Shown: positions 8,203 to 18,248 of the stretch, one piece after another
How the letters are laid out: each line of letters begins with the position of its first letter
How positions within the stretch are numbered: the stretch's first letter is position 1
Source of the DNA: a bacterium
GTDB lineage: Bacteria > Cyanobacteriota > Vampirovibrionia > Obscuribacterales > JAKAZS01
Reading direction: 5' to 3'
Assembly: GCA_021815785.1 (NCBI GenBank)
Contig: JAKAZS010000026.1
Span: 1 to 35,788 of the forward strand
Length of the DNA: 35,788 nucleotides
Notes under the pieces: model-generated
Told to the model about the DNA's origin: nothing
Database searches by the model: none
The model's input: the letters and a program-made list of their open reading frames with translations, nothing else
Made by a program: the position numbers and the translations under genes

Positions 8203-8438
8203 AAGTAAGGCAACGGCAATTTTGAATAAGCTAAAACATTGATACAGTAGTTCAATACTAGGTTGGGGGCAATAAAGTAGCTGTTACTCTGCTTTAGCGA
8301 CTTTAGCTGAATTTTTAAATGATTAAATTGAAATAATATTAAATTTTACTGATAATTTACATGGCGATTATATAATTAACGCTAAATTGTTTTTACAAAT
8401 TTGGTATTTAAGACTTGTTTATATTGAGGTTAGGAAAT

Positions 8439-11400
8439 ATGTTCGTACGTCATTCTATTGTTAGGGTCGCTTTTTTATGTTTATTTTTAACTAGCATATT
8501 TGCTAATACTAGTTTGGCCGAAAATAACATTTTAGCTAGTCATCATTCAGATGCGGTTAGCTATGTTCATGATGCTACACAGGCGTTATCATCGATAAAT
8601 CCAACGATTTATAGTCCTCAAGGCCAAATCACCTCGATTCTGCACAGTGTTATGAATTCAAGTTTGGACTTAAGTTCAGCCTTGCATTCAGTTAATGTTG
8701 GTGCGCTTTACCATGAAGTAACCATTAATGTCGGTAATCATAATGTAGAAATTTTAAGTAATCAATCGGTGACTCCAGCTGAAGCTTTAGCCCTAAATCA
8801 AGTTTTAAGTAATAGTCATCAGTCTCTGGTTTTAGATGCCTTAGGTAAGGCTGTTTCAGGTTCAGTTAATGTAACTAATTTAGGGGGCGTAGTTAATAAT
8901 TTAGAATTACCAGCCAATGTAACTTTAATTGATAATGGTAAATCTTTAATTTTAACTGGTAATCTAGCTAATTATGGTGATATTGTATTTTCCGGAAATG
9001 GCAATTTACAGGCCAGTAATATTTTAAATGAAGGTAATGCTCAGATTAGTGCTAACGGTGGGCTAGGGATATCAGCAAATACGGTTATTAATGAAGGTGG
9101 CCTTTATGGGGCTAATGGTATCAATATTAATACTCCAGTTTTATATAATGCTGGAACTATCGAAGCTAGTGTAGGTAATATTAGTATTGCTAGTGTTGAT
9201 ACATTAGCAATTACCGCAACTACCAATAGTGTTTTTGAAGCTAATGCCGGAAATATAAATATTGCGGTAATGGCTAATTCGTTAAATAATGGAATGAATT
9301 TAGCCTATGGTAATTATTTAAGCGAGGCGTTAAATTTAAATGCTGGCCTTGGTTATATTCAAGGAGCCGTTGAAAATACGACTGGATCAATTAACCTTAA
9401 TGCAAGTAGTGCGCATTTGGCGGCGGCTTCAGCTGATATGGTTTTAGGCAATGCCAATGTCCATGGTGATCCTACTTATGTAAATACAACTGGTTCGATA
9501 ACTCTAAATGGAACCTTAGCAAGTAATGGCAATAATATTGCTATTATTGCCAATGGCAGTATAAATGTAGCTAATGGAGTAACTTCTTTGATTACAACCC
9601 AAGGTACCATAACTAGTGCGGGAAGCTTGGTTATGATAGCTGGCCTGGGTAGTAATATTGCCTATTCAGGAAGTAATATAACTAACGTCGTTCCGGGAAC
9701 GAATATTAGTAGTACTGAAAGTGTTACCGTTAACCTTAACGCTACTAGTGGCAATAGTGGTGGTAATATTGATTTGGTAACTGGCAATACTTTGGCTAAT
9801 TATGCTAATGTATTAAACACCCAGGGCAGTGGCACTAATGCTAATGGTGGTAATATAACCCTGGTAGCTTTGTCTAATGGTATAACTGGTGGTGACATTA
9901 ATACCGGAAATAGCACGACGCAGCTTTCTATATCAAGTGGTGGAGCTTTTGGTGGTAGTAATGGCAATATTTTGTTAATCGCTGACGCTCCTTCTGGAAC
10001 AGGTTTGAGCCTAGGTATTGTATCCTCAGCTGGCCCAAGTAGTATTAACGGCAATATTCTTATTTATAATGCGGCTCCAACAATAGATACCGTGAAGTTT
10101 GATTCCAGTGGAATTATAACCAGTGGTGGTCCGATAACACCTGATTTATCAGCAATGCATAATGCGGCGATTGGTCTATATGGAACAATCGTAAGTGGAG
10201 GGAATGTAACTATTGAAACCAATAACTCTATTTATTTAAATGCCTCAATGGCGGCCGGGAATTATAATGGTACCCAAGCAATTTCACTATATGCTGGAAT
10301 GAACATTATATATGGTAATCAGGGTCAATTTATTACAGCTGGAACGATTAATTTTACAACCAATAATGGTTATATCGGTAATAGTACCAATGTGGCTTTA
10401 ATTAATGCTAGCAACATTAATATTTCTTATGGTGGTTACGCATATATTAATGACATGGCTTCAATTTGTAATATAGGTAATGTTAGCCTGGTAAATCAGT
10501 TATCTTTTACAAGTAGCGGAACAATCAATACGACCGGAACGATTACGGCTAGTAATATTATTATTGATTCTGGTAATAATGGTAATGTAAATGTTGACTC
10601 GGCCTTAGGTACTTTAAATATAAGTAATATAACAATTTCCACTAACGGCACTGGCTATATTTTAACAGGTACTAATGGCAGTATTCAGGGTGTTATTCAA
10701 GGACAAAATTTAAACTTAACTAGTCCTAATGGTGAAATTGGTTTTAATGGTACTGGCTTAATTACGAAAGCCGATAATATCATTTTTAATGCTGGGCTTT
10801 CCGTTGGTATCAATAATAATACCGCAAGTTTAGCGGTAAACACTTCGAATTCGCAAGCTAATGTTTATGTTGAAAATACCGGTAACCTTACTAGTACAGG
10901 GTTAATAACGGCTCCAGTAATTGGGCTTTATTCTTTTAGTGGAACAGCTGGTGTAGGAACTGCCAGTAATTTGATGCAGATTAATGCTCATAATATTGGC
11001 TTTGGCAGTTTTAGCACTGGTGGCAGTGTTTATGTTAACGATATCTATACTGGCGTAGCTACTTTGCAGGCAAGTCAGGCCGGATATATTTTAAAATTGA
11101 ATACTGGTGGTGCTTTATCAATATATGCTCAAATTGAAAATAATGGGCAATTTACTACCGGTAGTATAAGTGCACAAATTATGGCAATTCAAACCTTTGG
11201 TGGCTATGGTATTTATAATGCGGCTTTTCTCCAGTCTAATGACTTTATTTTCTTAACGGCTTCACAAAATGGTTTTATTGAAGAACCTAGTTCAGGAGCT
11301 AATATGACTGCACCTAATATTTCGCTCGTCAGTGGTGGTGGATCCATTGGTAATGGTGGAACCCTTCCTTTAAATAGTGCCAAGGTATCTGCTTCAACGC

Positions 11401-12782
11401 TAGGAGCTGGTAATTATGTAAATATTACGGATTCGGCCACTAATTCAGGTATTGTTGGTGGCCAATCTGGCAGTTATTTCAATTTCTATTCAGCTGGAAG
11501 TATTAATGTATTTGGTTCCATAGCAACTGGAGCAGGAAGTAATGCTAATGGCGGAAATATAAGTTTAACGGCTAATGGTGTAGTTGATATTGGTACAACC
11601 AGTGCAGTTAATTTAACTACTAATAATGGATCAATTGTTGTTTTAAATAGTGATGCTAGTGCTGGAGCTATTAATATTTCTGCTAACAGTTTGATTTTTG
11701 CCAGTTCAACTACTGCTTCAGCTGGTTATGTCGTTTTGAATATTGGCAATTATAGTCAGACCAATACTACTAATCCAAACCCCACTAACATTCAGGTTAT
11801 AACTAGCGGTGGAGCTAATGTTTATTTTGGGGCTAATGGTATTAAAGCCACCTCAAGTGGCAATTTGTTATATGCTGATGGCCAGTCAATTGTTTTTAAT
11901 ACGGGGTCGTTACCAGCTAGTGCGATTACCTTGAGCTCAAATATACATATTACTGCAGATCCTCCTGTTTATTTAACTAATTCAGGAGTTTTAAATCCAA
12001 ACGGCTTAACTACTAACTCAAATGAAATCATCAATAATCCTAATTCATTGTTTGGTAGTTTGAATAATTATGCATTCGATAATAGTGTTAATTTTAACTC
12101 CATTATTAATAGTAATTTAGGATCCTGTTTTGACACTAGTGTTAATAATCAAGTTGTGGATATTAGTTATCAGCACCCTAGTAGCTATGCAGGATTGAAC
12201 CATAGTATCAATTTCTTGAATACTAACCCAGTAAATTCAGTAGTCACTTTACAGCATAGTGGTTTGATTAAAGCTAAGCATAAAATGGAAATTAAATTTG
12301 GCTTAAATAATCATGTATCAGTTCAATTAAAGGCTGGAGCTATAATTTTAGCTATAACCAAAGGCAATTTAGTCAGTATTTATAATTTACATGACAATGC
12401 CCAAAATAGTGTTATGGTTAATGCTGGTGGTTTACCTAAGGCAATCAGTCTTAATCCAGGAACACATTTGAGTATCATTAAGTCTAGTTCCATAGCTGAT
12501 TTTGCCGATGTTAATCCTTTGCCAGCTATTGGCTATCGTGGTCTTAAGATTAGTCAAATTGGTACATATCGTTTGTATTTAGCTGATTTCTCATTACCGA
12601 GTATGATAAAATCGATTAAGACATTAGCCACTTTGTTTAACCGGTCCGGTTCTAATCGTGAAGATAAAGCTATCGCCAGGCAATTACTTAAAACTGCGAC
12701 TGTTGTTAATTATACTACAGCAAATTTAGGTGGTTATCAGCAAATGACTCGAGTACAAGATCGTTTAACCGCATTCAAATAA
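8439..12782 (+). CDS. giant secreted beta-helix protein 1 (haemagglutinin-like)
   Basis: The product has 1447 residues from the ATG at 8439, chosen over the TTG at 8415 because AGGA lies 5 bases upstream and a clean signal peptide follows (1-27, ending NTSLA). Residues about 63-161 form an N-terminal cap containing VTPAEALAL. A long Asn/Gly/Ser/Thr-rich middle of short repeating strands (NGGNI, GSINL, NNGSI types) is what a right-handed beta-helix of the filamentous haemagglutinin kind looks like. Residues about 1275-1447 form a second cap resembling a FecR domain (VQLKAGAIILAITKGNLV, then LNPGTHL) plus a short helical tail. Both caps, and the turn region containing YFGANGI and ITADPP, recur in the giant gene at 29.6-34.9 kb. 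There is no C-terminal autotransporter barrel and no TpsB-type gene nearby. A surface or adhesive role is inferred. Confidence 0.85.
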   Translation: MFVRHSIVRVAFLCLFLTSIFANTSLAENNILASHHSDAVSYVHDATQALSSINPTIYSPQGQITSILHSVMNSSLDLSSALHSVNVGALYHEVTINVGNHNVEILSNQSVTPAEALALNQVLSNSHQSLVLDALGKAVSGSVNVTNLGGVVNNLELPANVTLIDNGKSLILTGNLANYGDIVFSGNGNLQASNILNEGNAQISANGGLGISANTVINEGGLYGANGININTPVLYNAGTIEASVGNISIASVDTLAITATTNSVFEANAGNINIAVMANSLNNGMNLAYGNYLSEALNLNAGLGYIQGAVENTTGSINLNASSAHLAAASADMVLGNANVHGDPTYVNTTGSITLNGTLASNGNNIAIIANGSINVANGVTSLITTQGTITSAGSLVMIAGLGSNIAYSGSNITNVVPGTNISSTESVTVNLNATSGNSGGNIDLVTGNTLANYANVLNTQGSGTNANGGNITLVALSNGITGGDINTGNSTTQLSISSGGAFGGSNGNILLIADAPSGTGLSLGIVSSAGPSSINGNILIYNAAPTIDTVKFDSSGIITSGGPITPDLSAMHNAAIGLYGTIVSGGNVTIETNNSIYLNASMAAGNYNGTQAISLYAGMNIIYGNQGQFITAGTINFTTNNGYIGNSTNVALINASNINISYGGYAYINDMASICNIGNVSLVNQLSFTSSGTINTTGTITASNIIIDSGNNGNVNVDSALGTLNISNITISTNGTGYILTGTNGSIQGVIQGQNLNLTSPNGEIGFNGTGLITKADNIIFNAGLSVGINNNTASLAVNTSNSQANVYVENTGNLTSTGLITAPVIGLYSFSGTAGVGTASNLMQINAHNIGFGSFSTGGSVYVNDIYTGVATLQASQAGYILKLNTGGALSIYAQIENNGQFTTGSISAQIMAIQTFGGYGIYNAAFLQSNDFIFLTASQNGFIEEPSSGANMTAPNISLVSGGGSIGNGGTLPLNSAKVSASTLGAGNYVNITDSATNSGIVGGQSGSYFNFYSAGSINVFGSIATGAGSNANGGNISLTANGVVDIGTTSAVNLTTNNGSIVVLNSDASAGAINISANSLIFASSTTASAGYVVLNIGNYSQTNTTNPNPTNIQVITSGGANVYFGANGIKATSSGNLLYADGQSIVFNTGSLPASAITLSSNIHITADPPVYLTNSGVLNPNGLTTNSNEIINNPNSLFGSLNNYAFDNSVNFNSIINSNLGSCFDTSVNNQVVDISYQHPSSYAGLNHSINFLNTNPVNSVVTLQHSGLIKAKHKMEIKFGLNNHVSVQLKAGAIILAITKGNLVSIYNLHDNAQNSVMVNAGGLPKAISLNPGTHLSIIKSSSIADFADVNPLPAIGYRGLKISQIGTYRLYLADFSLPSMIKSIKTLATLFNRSGSNREDKAIARQLLKTATVVNYTTANLGGYQQMTRVQDRLTAFK

Positions 12783-12824
12783 AATTGAAATAGCTATAAA
12801 TTGATGATATTAAATAGACTTAAT

Positions 12825-12849
12825 CCCGATTTGACTGAGTAAATCAGGG
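12825..12849. terminator. possible bidirectional terminator hairpin
   Basis: CCCGATTT (12825-12832) and AAATCAGGG (12841-12849) pair with one bulged A, between two convergent genes. There is no clear T-run on either side, so this is tentative. Confidence 0.35.
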
Positions 12850-12864
12850 TTGTAAATTATTGGC

Positions 12865-14022
12865 TTATTTTTTAGGAATCGCCCAGTCACCGTTTTTTCT
12901 TAAGCCATCAACAATAAAATTAATCGCAATTGCCTGTCTTAGGCCAATATTTATTCTAGGAGCAGGATCGGGTAATTCATCGCGAAAGGTTAAATTGGTA
13001 TTATTGTCAAAATGACCAACTAAATGTAGAACTTTACCTGCGCCATAATCAAAGGTAAATGCTAATACCCCCATGTGATTGGTATCAAATTTAGCTAAAT
13101 CGCTGCTTTGTACCAGAACTTTTACTTTGTTGTAATTTAAATAGCCAATAATTTGGGATTTGTCATCTAAATACCAATAAGCATTTGGTACAGTGTTAAC
13201 CATAAGGCTTATGGAAGCATCAGTTAATCGGGCATTTACTAAGCCGGATGAGGATAAATCACCATTCCATTGGGCATATTGGGGGAAACAGCGTTCAATT
13301 ACATTTTGCAAACACCAATCGGTTGTTAGTAAATAACCACCATTGTAGACATAACGTTGAATCATTGGTAATAAATCACGGGATAAATTACCGGCACAAT
13401 TAATGATGAGAACACTATATTTACTAATATCCATATTGTAAAGATCGGATTTTTTGATCGTGGTTGAAGGAATTTTTAAACTTCTTAAAATGTGTTCAGA
13501 ATCGTCCCAGGCACCTTTAATATTTAAGATTCGGTGTTCACCAATGTCGCTATGAATGGTAAAAAATTTAGGATGGGCTATTTTAAGCCAATCTTCAAAG
13601 ACTTTAGAACTGGCGCGTGATTTGGTTGGGTAGCTATCCTGAAAAGTTTGATCATTCATTGCATTAGCAATTATGGAAAAGTTTTTCGGATTATTGTGGC
13701 TGAATTTTTGATAAACCACACTTTTGAGCGAGAAAAAATTACTTTCCTTTAATTTATTGGTTTTAGTAAGTAAATTTGTATCACAAGGTGGGTTAAGTTG
13801 GTTATTGTTTGAGGTATTAGCGTCAATATTTTGAGGTGTTACATTGTTGTTAGCATTCTGATTGCTTGGCGATACTGGTGAATTGTTATTGTTTTGGGGT
13901 GAATTATCTTGATGATGCATGCGAAAATTATCTAAATCATCACTGACCCAGTCTGAGGCTAGGCAAAAAGTATTGCCGGTAATAAAAAATAAGCCAATTA
14001 GTAAAGTTGCCAATTTTTCCAT
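12865..14022 (-). CDS. secreted protein with glutamine-amidotransferase-like fold, function unknown
   Basis: From the ATG at 14022 the product has 385 residues, with a signal peptide (MEKLATLLIGLFFITG then CLAS). The TTG at 14049 would add nine residues before it. A low-complexity Asn/Pro/Ser/Gln linker follows, then a globular domain of about 240 residues. Within it, SVLIINCAGNLS followed by IQRYVYNGGYLLTTDW, and later GAGKVLHLVGHFDN, resemble the class I glutamine-amidotransferase-like (flavodoxin-like) fold seen in uncharacterised proteins. I see no assured catalytic Cys-His pair, so it is probably not an amidotransferase. It converges on giant beta-helix gene 1 and lies about 97 bp upstream of no partner on its own strand. 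Its role is unknown; an exported or periplasmic location is inferred from the signal peptide. Confidence 0.65.
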   Translation of the reverse strand: MEKLATLLIGLFFITGNTFCLASDWVSDDLDNFRMHHQDNSPQNNNNSPVSPSNQNANNNVTPQNIDANTSNNNQLNPPCDTNLLTKTNKLKESNFFSLKSVVYQKFSHNNPKNFSIIANAMNDQTFQDSYPTKSRASSKVFEDWLKIAHPKFFTIHSDIGEHRILNIKGAWDDSEHILRSLKIPSTTIKKSDLYNMDISKYSVLIINCAGNLSRDLLPMIQRYVYNGGYLLTTDWCLQNVIERCFPQYAQWNGDLSSSGLVNARLTDASISLMVNTVPNAYWYLDDKSQIIGYLNYNKVKVLVQSSDLAKFDTNHMGVLAFTFDYGAGKVLHLVGHFDNNTNLTFRDELPDPAPRINIGLRQAIAINFIVDGLRKNGDWAIPKK

Positions 14023-14118
14023 AGTAATATTAATATACCCAAAAGCCAAAGAAGATTTGTTAAAATTTTTGACTTTGGTTGGCTTTGAGTTGTCGATTTA
14101 CAAAACTTAATAATAATT

Positions 14119-15705
14119 TTAGGGGTTTTTATGAATTTTATCCTGGATAAATTTTAAGCCATAACTTGCTTCATTTAGTTTAAAAAATAAACAAAGTATA
14201 AAATACATTAAACAGCCAAGTCCACCCGAAAAGCTGAGACAAATTATTTTTAAGCTAAAGCTATGACTTGAGAAACTGGCACAGTTGTGCATGATTAAAT
14301 AGGCTGTTAGCGAACTTAAACTGGCTGCTAAAAGCATTGTTAGTAAAGGTTTTAATGTTTTAGTTAATTCTAACGACCCGATTTTTTGTTTGATTAAGGC
14401 ATTTAAAATAACTAAATTAATTATGGTTACTATTGTTGTAGAAAGAGTTATACCACCAATCCCTAGCGGTTTAATTAAGATAAAATCAAAAATAAAATTA
14501 GTAAATATGGCAAATAAGGCAACGTAATAGGGAGTTTTAGTATCTTTATGAGCATAGAAAACTCGGGTTATTAAATCTCTGGCTACATAAAAAAAGATTG
14601 ACGGTATTAAAAAAGTCAAAGCATTTATCAGTAACAATTTTGAATCCTGGTTAAACGCACCGCGTTTAAATAAAATTTCGACGACTGGATCTTTAAGCGC
14701 AAATAATAATGTACCTAAAGGAATGGCTAAAAACCACAGTATTCTTAAAGCTTTATGAAACTCAGCTTTAAGTACGTCAATTTTATTTTCAAATACATAA
14801 GTCGTAAATCTCGGTAATATTGGTACCAGCATGGCTGTAAGTAAAACCCCAAGCGGAAGCTGAACTAAACGGTTGGCGTTTACGATAGCTGTCCATGAGC
14901 CTTCTTGTAACTGTGATGTAAAAAAACTATCTACATAAATGTTTAATTGACCAATGGAAGTGCCAATAGCTGCAGGCCAAAGCATTTGAAAAAAATTAAT
15001 AGTGTCGGTAGTGGGTTTTAGGGAAAAGGTAAAATGCAGTTGAGTAATTAGTGAAAACTGTGACAGTAATTGAAATAGAGCTCCCACAAGCGTCCCATAC
15101 GCAAGACTCAATCCGCCAATTTCTTTACTAGTCATTAGCACAGAAATTATGAGAACAATTGAACTTATGGATGGTGAAATTGAGGGCAGGAAAAATTTAT
15201 CATAAACATTCATGATACCGTAAGCTATGCCAATTAAACCCGCCATAATAATTAGTGGTAGCATTATTCTTAAATCTAGGGTGGTTTCTTGCCAGAGCTT
15301 AATCTGGTAAATTTGGCTATGGCCATTAGCTGGAGCAATAATATGAACAATATAGGGACTGATAAAATAACCAATTATGGCTAAAAATAGTAGAATGATT
15401 AAAGTATAGAAAATAATTTGAAATGTGGTTGTGGCAAATTCCTTCTTGTCTTTTAGTGGTGTCAAAATAGCTACCGTGGATGTATGAAAAGGCCCACCAA
15501 GACCCCCAAATAAAATAAAGAAATTCCCGGTAAATAAAGTTGCATAATTAAACGCATCACTAATCATTGAGGTGCCAAACGCCTGGAGTAAAACGATATC
15601 GCGTAATAGCCCAGCTATTTTGGATAAAACCGTTACGATGGCAACCAGCGAAAAAGTGTTAGCCAGTGACTTTTTTGGTTTATGATCAATTTTATCTTGA
15701 TTCAA
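14119..15705 (-). CDS. murJ: lipid II flippase MurJ
   Basis: MurJ moves lipid II across the inner membrane for peptidoglycan synthesis. The 528-residue product is almost entirely hydrophobic segments, consistent with the 14 membrane spans of the MOP/MviN family. It begins with the typical block TVLSKIAGLLRDIVLLQAFG followed by DAFNYA. The start is TTG at 15705, inside the last codons of ftsI (14-bp overlap). The next Met lies beyond the first conserved block, so TTG is preferred. It is the last gene of the minus-strand division cluster, and its position after ftsI fits its task of supplying substrate to the transpeptidase machinery. Confidence 0.95.
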   Translation of the reverse strand: MNQDKIDHKPKKSLANTFSLVAIVTVLSKIAGLLRDIVLLQAFGTSMISDAFNYATLFTGNFFILFGGLGGPFHTSTVAILTPLKDKKEFATTTFQIIFYTLIILLFLAIIGYFISPYIVHIIAPANGHSQIYQIKLWQETTLDLRIMLPLIIMAGLIGIAYGIMNVYDKFFLPSISPSISSIVLIISVLMTSKEIGGLSLAYGTLVGALFQLLSQFSLITQLHFTFSLKPTTDTINFFQMLWPAAIGTSIGQLNIYVDSFFTSQLQEGSWTAIVNANRLVQLPLGVLLTAMLVPILPRFTTYVFENKIDVLKAEFHKALRILWFLAIPLGTLLFALKDPVVEILFKRGAFNQDSKLLLINALTFLIPSIFFYVARDLITRVFYAHKDTKTPYYVALFAIFTNFIFDFILIKPLGIGGITLSTTIVTIINLVILNALIKQKIGSLELTKTLKPLLTMLLAASLSSLTAYLIMHNCASFSSHSFSLKIICLSFSGGLGCLMYFILCLFFKLNEASYGLKFIQDKIHKNP

Positions 15706-17539
15706 ATTTATTTTCTTTTTTGGCTAATTCGTCTTTATATTTTACTGATGGTGCGATATAGTCATTTTGAGGGTGTTGGCTGCCTTTACTTAATTGTGGA
15801 TCTGGAACTATGCCAAGATAACGCGCAGCTTCAGTTGCTATGGCATTAAAGACTGGTCCGGCTACAGTATTACCCCAACGCCCATCGGTTTGCGGTCCGT
15901 CGACAACGACTAGGCAAAGTAATTGTGGGTTCTGGGCGGGGAAATAACCAATGAATGAGGCTATTGTCTGTCCGGCTATATACCCATGACCCCCTTGAAT
16001 CGGTTTTTGTGCCGTACCAGTTTTACCGGCAACACTGTATCCTGGAACCTGTCCAGCTATCTGGCTGCCCATGGCAATATTTTGTGCTAATAAATTGGTA
16101 ACTAAGCGAGCTGTTTTAGCTGATATTACCTGATGCGTTTTAACTTCGGTCCATTTTTTTGTGACTCCTGAAATGGGATCGTATATGCGTTTTATTATAT
16201 GCGGTTGCATATAGACACCATTGTTAGCTACCGCACCAACAGCTGCTACTAATTGAAGTGGAGTTACAGCTACAGCCCCTTGGCCAAATCCAGTTGTAGC
16301 TAGATCTAATGGCTGCCAGTATTTATACCTGGTGAGAATGCCGGATGATTCTCCAGGAAGGTCCATTCCGGTTGGTTTACCGATACCAAAGTTTCTTAGT
16401 CTTTCATAAAATTGTTTTGGTGTCATGGTTAAAGCAATTTTACCGGCAACAACATTACTAGAATGGATAAAGAAATGGAGGAGATCTAAGGTTCCATGAC
16501 CACCATCATGGTTATGGATAGTACGATTACCGATAGTCAAGCCGCTTGAATCAGCAAAAGTACTATGTTCATTTATTGTTCCTGCATCAAGTGCGCAAGC
16601 TACGGTTAAAATTTTAAAGGTTGAACCAGGTTGATAAACATCCACCATTGCAAAATTTTTCGTGAAGGAAAATGGGTATTTAGCATAGTGATTGGGGTCG
16701 TAAAAGGGATAATTGGCCCAAGCTAAAATCTCTCCTGAACTAGGTTCGAGAATAATAGCTGTCCCTCGTTGGGCGACTGAGTGAACCACCATAGCCTGTA
16801 ATTCTTTTTCAGCTAGATGTTGCAGGTAATTATCAACGGTTAATTCAACATAAGATCCTATGGGTGGCGCTGCGTTAGAAGCCATTTTACTATTAAGGAC
16901 AACAATAGGATGACCACGTCCGTCTAATTGTGGTTTGGGAATACTGCCGGTATCTTTTAAGTCTTCTTCCAGTTTTTGTTCAATGCCACCTTGCCCCATG
17001 GCATCAAAATTTACATAACCTAAAACATGGGCAGCTAAATGGCCTTCGGGATAATGTCGAAATGGTCTAGGCACAACATCAAGGCCTGTCCAGTTTAATT
17101 TTAATAATTCATCGGCGCTTTGAGCTTCAATATGCCGAGCTGGTGTCACTATAGGGTAACTATTTTCTAATAAGGATAATATACTTTCTTCTTTCTGACG
17201 GGTGATGTCTGCTAATATTTTGGCTGCACTTAAAATGGGCATTTTTAATAAATCTTTATGGATATATACATCGTAACGCGTGGTGTCGATAGCTAAAGGT
17301 AAGCCATGTCGGTCAGTTATGGTACCACGGTGAACTAAAATATTATTTTGCTGCCTTTGGATAAAGGCTTTGTGCTGCAATTTATTACCATTTAAAACTT
17401 GTAGGTAGTATAAACGTATGGCAATAGCTACAAAAAAAAATAAGAATAAAACTTGAAGTATACGTAATCGCCAAAGGGGTGATCTTGGTTTACGGGTAAT
17501 TCTAGATTGCGGTCGAGGTTTTTTGGTAGTTACAGTCAC
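15692..17539 (-). CDS. ftsI: peptidoglycan D,D-transpeptidase FtsI (class B PBP)
   Basis: FtsI cross-links septal peptidoglycan. The 615 residues show a short cytoplasmic tail, one membrane anchor (about 26-46), a dimerisation region with the RGTITDRHG motif (71-79), and a transpeptidase domain. That domain carries all three penicillin-binding motifs: S306-T-F-K309 (catalytic Ser306), S360-S-N362 and K506-T-G. There are no PASTA domains. The C-terminal tail after about 575 is charged and probably disordered. The only usable start is GTG at 17539, since an in-frame TAA lies two codons upstream. A promoter-like pair stands just upstream (17594-17622). The gene overlaps murJ by 14 bp and follows the ftsL-like gene after about 100 bp. 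Confidence 0.97.
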   Translation of the reverse strand: MTVTTKKPRPQSRITRKPRSPLWRLRILQVLFLFFFVAIAIRLYYLQVLNGNKLQHKAFIQRQQNNILVHRGTITDRHGLPLAIDTTRYDVYIHKDLLKMPILSAAKILADITRQKEESILSLLENSYPIVTPARHIEAQSADELLKLNWTGLDVVPRPFRHYPEGHLAAHVLGYVNFDAMGQGGIEQKLEEDLKDTGSIPKPQLDGRGHPIVVLNSKMASNAAPPIGSYVELTVDNYLQHLAEKELQAMVVHSVAQRGTAIILEPSSGEILAWANYPFYDPNHYAKYPFSFTKNFAMVDVYQPGSTFKILTVACALDAGTINEHSTFADSSGLTIGNRTIHNHDGGHGTLDLLHFFIHSSNVVAGKIALTMTPKQFYERLRNFGIGKPTGMDLPGESSGILTRYKYWQPLDLATTGFGQGAVAVTPLQLVAAVGAVANNGVYMQPHIIKRIYDPISGVTKKWTEVKTHQVISAKTARLVTNLLAQNIAMGSQIAGQVPGYSVAGKTGTAQKPIQGGHGYIAGQTIASFIGYFPAQNPQLLCLVVVDGPQTDGRWGNTVAGPVFNAIATEAARYLGIVPDPQLSKGSQHPQNDYIAPSVKYKDELAKKENKFESR

Positions 17540-17593
17540 GGTTTAAGTTGTAGTTTTAGTCGAGGTTTTTTGTTAATAGCAATAATTCTAGTG

Positions 17594-17622
17594 ATAATAA
17601 ATTGAAATTAGGTCTTAGACAA
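17594..17622 (-). promoter_or_regulatory. sigma70-type promoter upstream of ftsI
   Basis: On the minus strand TTGTCT (17622-17617) and TATTAT (17599-17594) are 17 bases apart, four and five matches to consensus. Transcription would start near 17587, giving a leader of about 48 bases before ftsI. Confidence 0.5.
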
Positions 17623-17640
17623 TGAATTAAAGAGCGCTCA

Positions 17641-18219
17641 CTAATAGCCAGAAATGATTGGCATATAATGTATTCTTGGTTTATATATGGGTATTTGGGG
17701 ATTGGGTAATTCTTTGGCAATGATTACATTTTCCGGAACGCGTAGGCCAAACCGGCCAACCAAATTTTCTTGAATCCCTTGAAAAGACACTACTTTGAGG
17801 AGTTTAGCCGATAATTCACAGTTCTGTTCAACAATGCGCCGCGTTTTTTCTTCAAGTTTGCTGACGTCAGCTGTGGTTACTACATCGAGTCCATAAAGCA
17901 AAATAACCACTATACAGGCAATTTGTAATAAATTTAATAAGTTTTTATTAAATTGCGCAAGAATAAAATGTTTTTTAAATTTATTTTCAGCAAGGATATT
18001 TTCGTTAATCAGCCCTGTTTTAAGATATATTCGTCTTAAATATGGGTCGCGAATGGTTTCTAGGTCAATACCTGATTCGCTAGGCTTATTAAAATTAGGT
18101 AAATCAATTAAGGCTAGGGAACCATCAATATTTTTGGGCTGGGAATTAATTTTGTTATTTGGGGACACTGTTTCACCAAATAAAGTATTTAAATCATTTT
18201 CAAAATTACTGTTAACCAT
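17641..18219 (-). CDS. ftsL: FtsL-like division protein
   Basis: This 192-residue protein sits exactly between rsmH and ftsI, where FtsL is normally encoded. It has a long cytoplasmic N-terminus (about 93 residues), one membrane span (about 94-113), then a coiled-coil-like segment (about 117-145, KLEEKTRRIVEQNCEL). A closing stretch, QENLVGRFGLRVPENVIIA, matches the FtsL/FtsB pattern of a helix followed by G-L/M-x-x-P-x-x-V-I. In E. coli FtsL forms the FtsQLB complex that activates FtsWI. Overall sequence similarity in this family is poor, so the call rests on topology, end motif and position. The N-terminal tail is longer than in E. coli FtsL. The start is ATG 18219 with a weak ribosome site. 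Confidence 0.72.
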   Translation of the reverse strand: MVNSNFENDLNTLFGETVSPNNKINSQPKNIDGSLALIDLPNFNKPSESGIDLETIRDPYLRRIYLKTGLINENILAENKFKKHFILAQFNKNLLNLLQIACIVVILLYGLDVVTTADVSKLEEKTRRIVEQNCELSAKLLKVVSFQGIQENLVGRFGLRVPENVIIAKELPNPQIPIYKPRIHYMPIISGY

Positions 18220-18248
18220 ATTAGTTTCTTTTAATCTTTCTAGCTGTT

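Larger units (their letters stand above)
8100..8438. other. intergenic region with two related hairpin repeats and a -10 box
   Basis: No coding frame is visible. The stretch holds a diverged pair of roughly 25-bp repeats (8108-8133 and 8178-8202), each able to fold into a small hairpin, and a perfect TATAAT at 8371-8376 that could serve the giant gene starting at 8439. No good -35 box stands 16-18 bases before it. Confidence 0.5.

Noticed and set aside
8415..8438. TTG start eight codons before the ATG of giant gene 1
   Set aside because: The ATG at 8439 has AGGA at proper spacing and gives a clean signal peptide. The same reasoning moved the starts of the usp gene, the amidotransferase-like gene and family members 1, 2 and 4.
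9800..10054. 84-codon minus-strand frame inside giant gene 1
   Set aside because: It is antisense to a well-supported gene, is Pro/Leu-rich as expected from antisense Gly/Asn codons, and has no ribosome site.
12865..14022. True glutamine amidotransferase
   Set aside because: The fold-like motifs are present, but I find no convincing Cys-His-Glu triad, and a signal peptide argues against a cytoplasmic amidotransferase.
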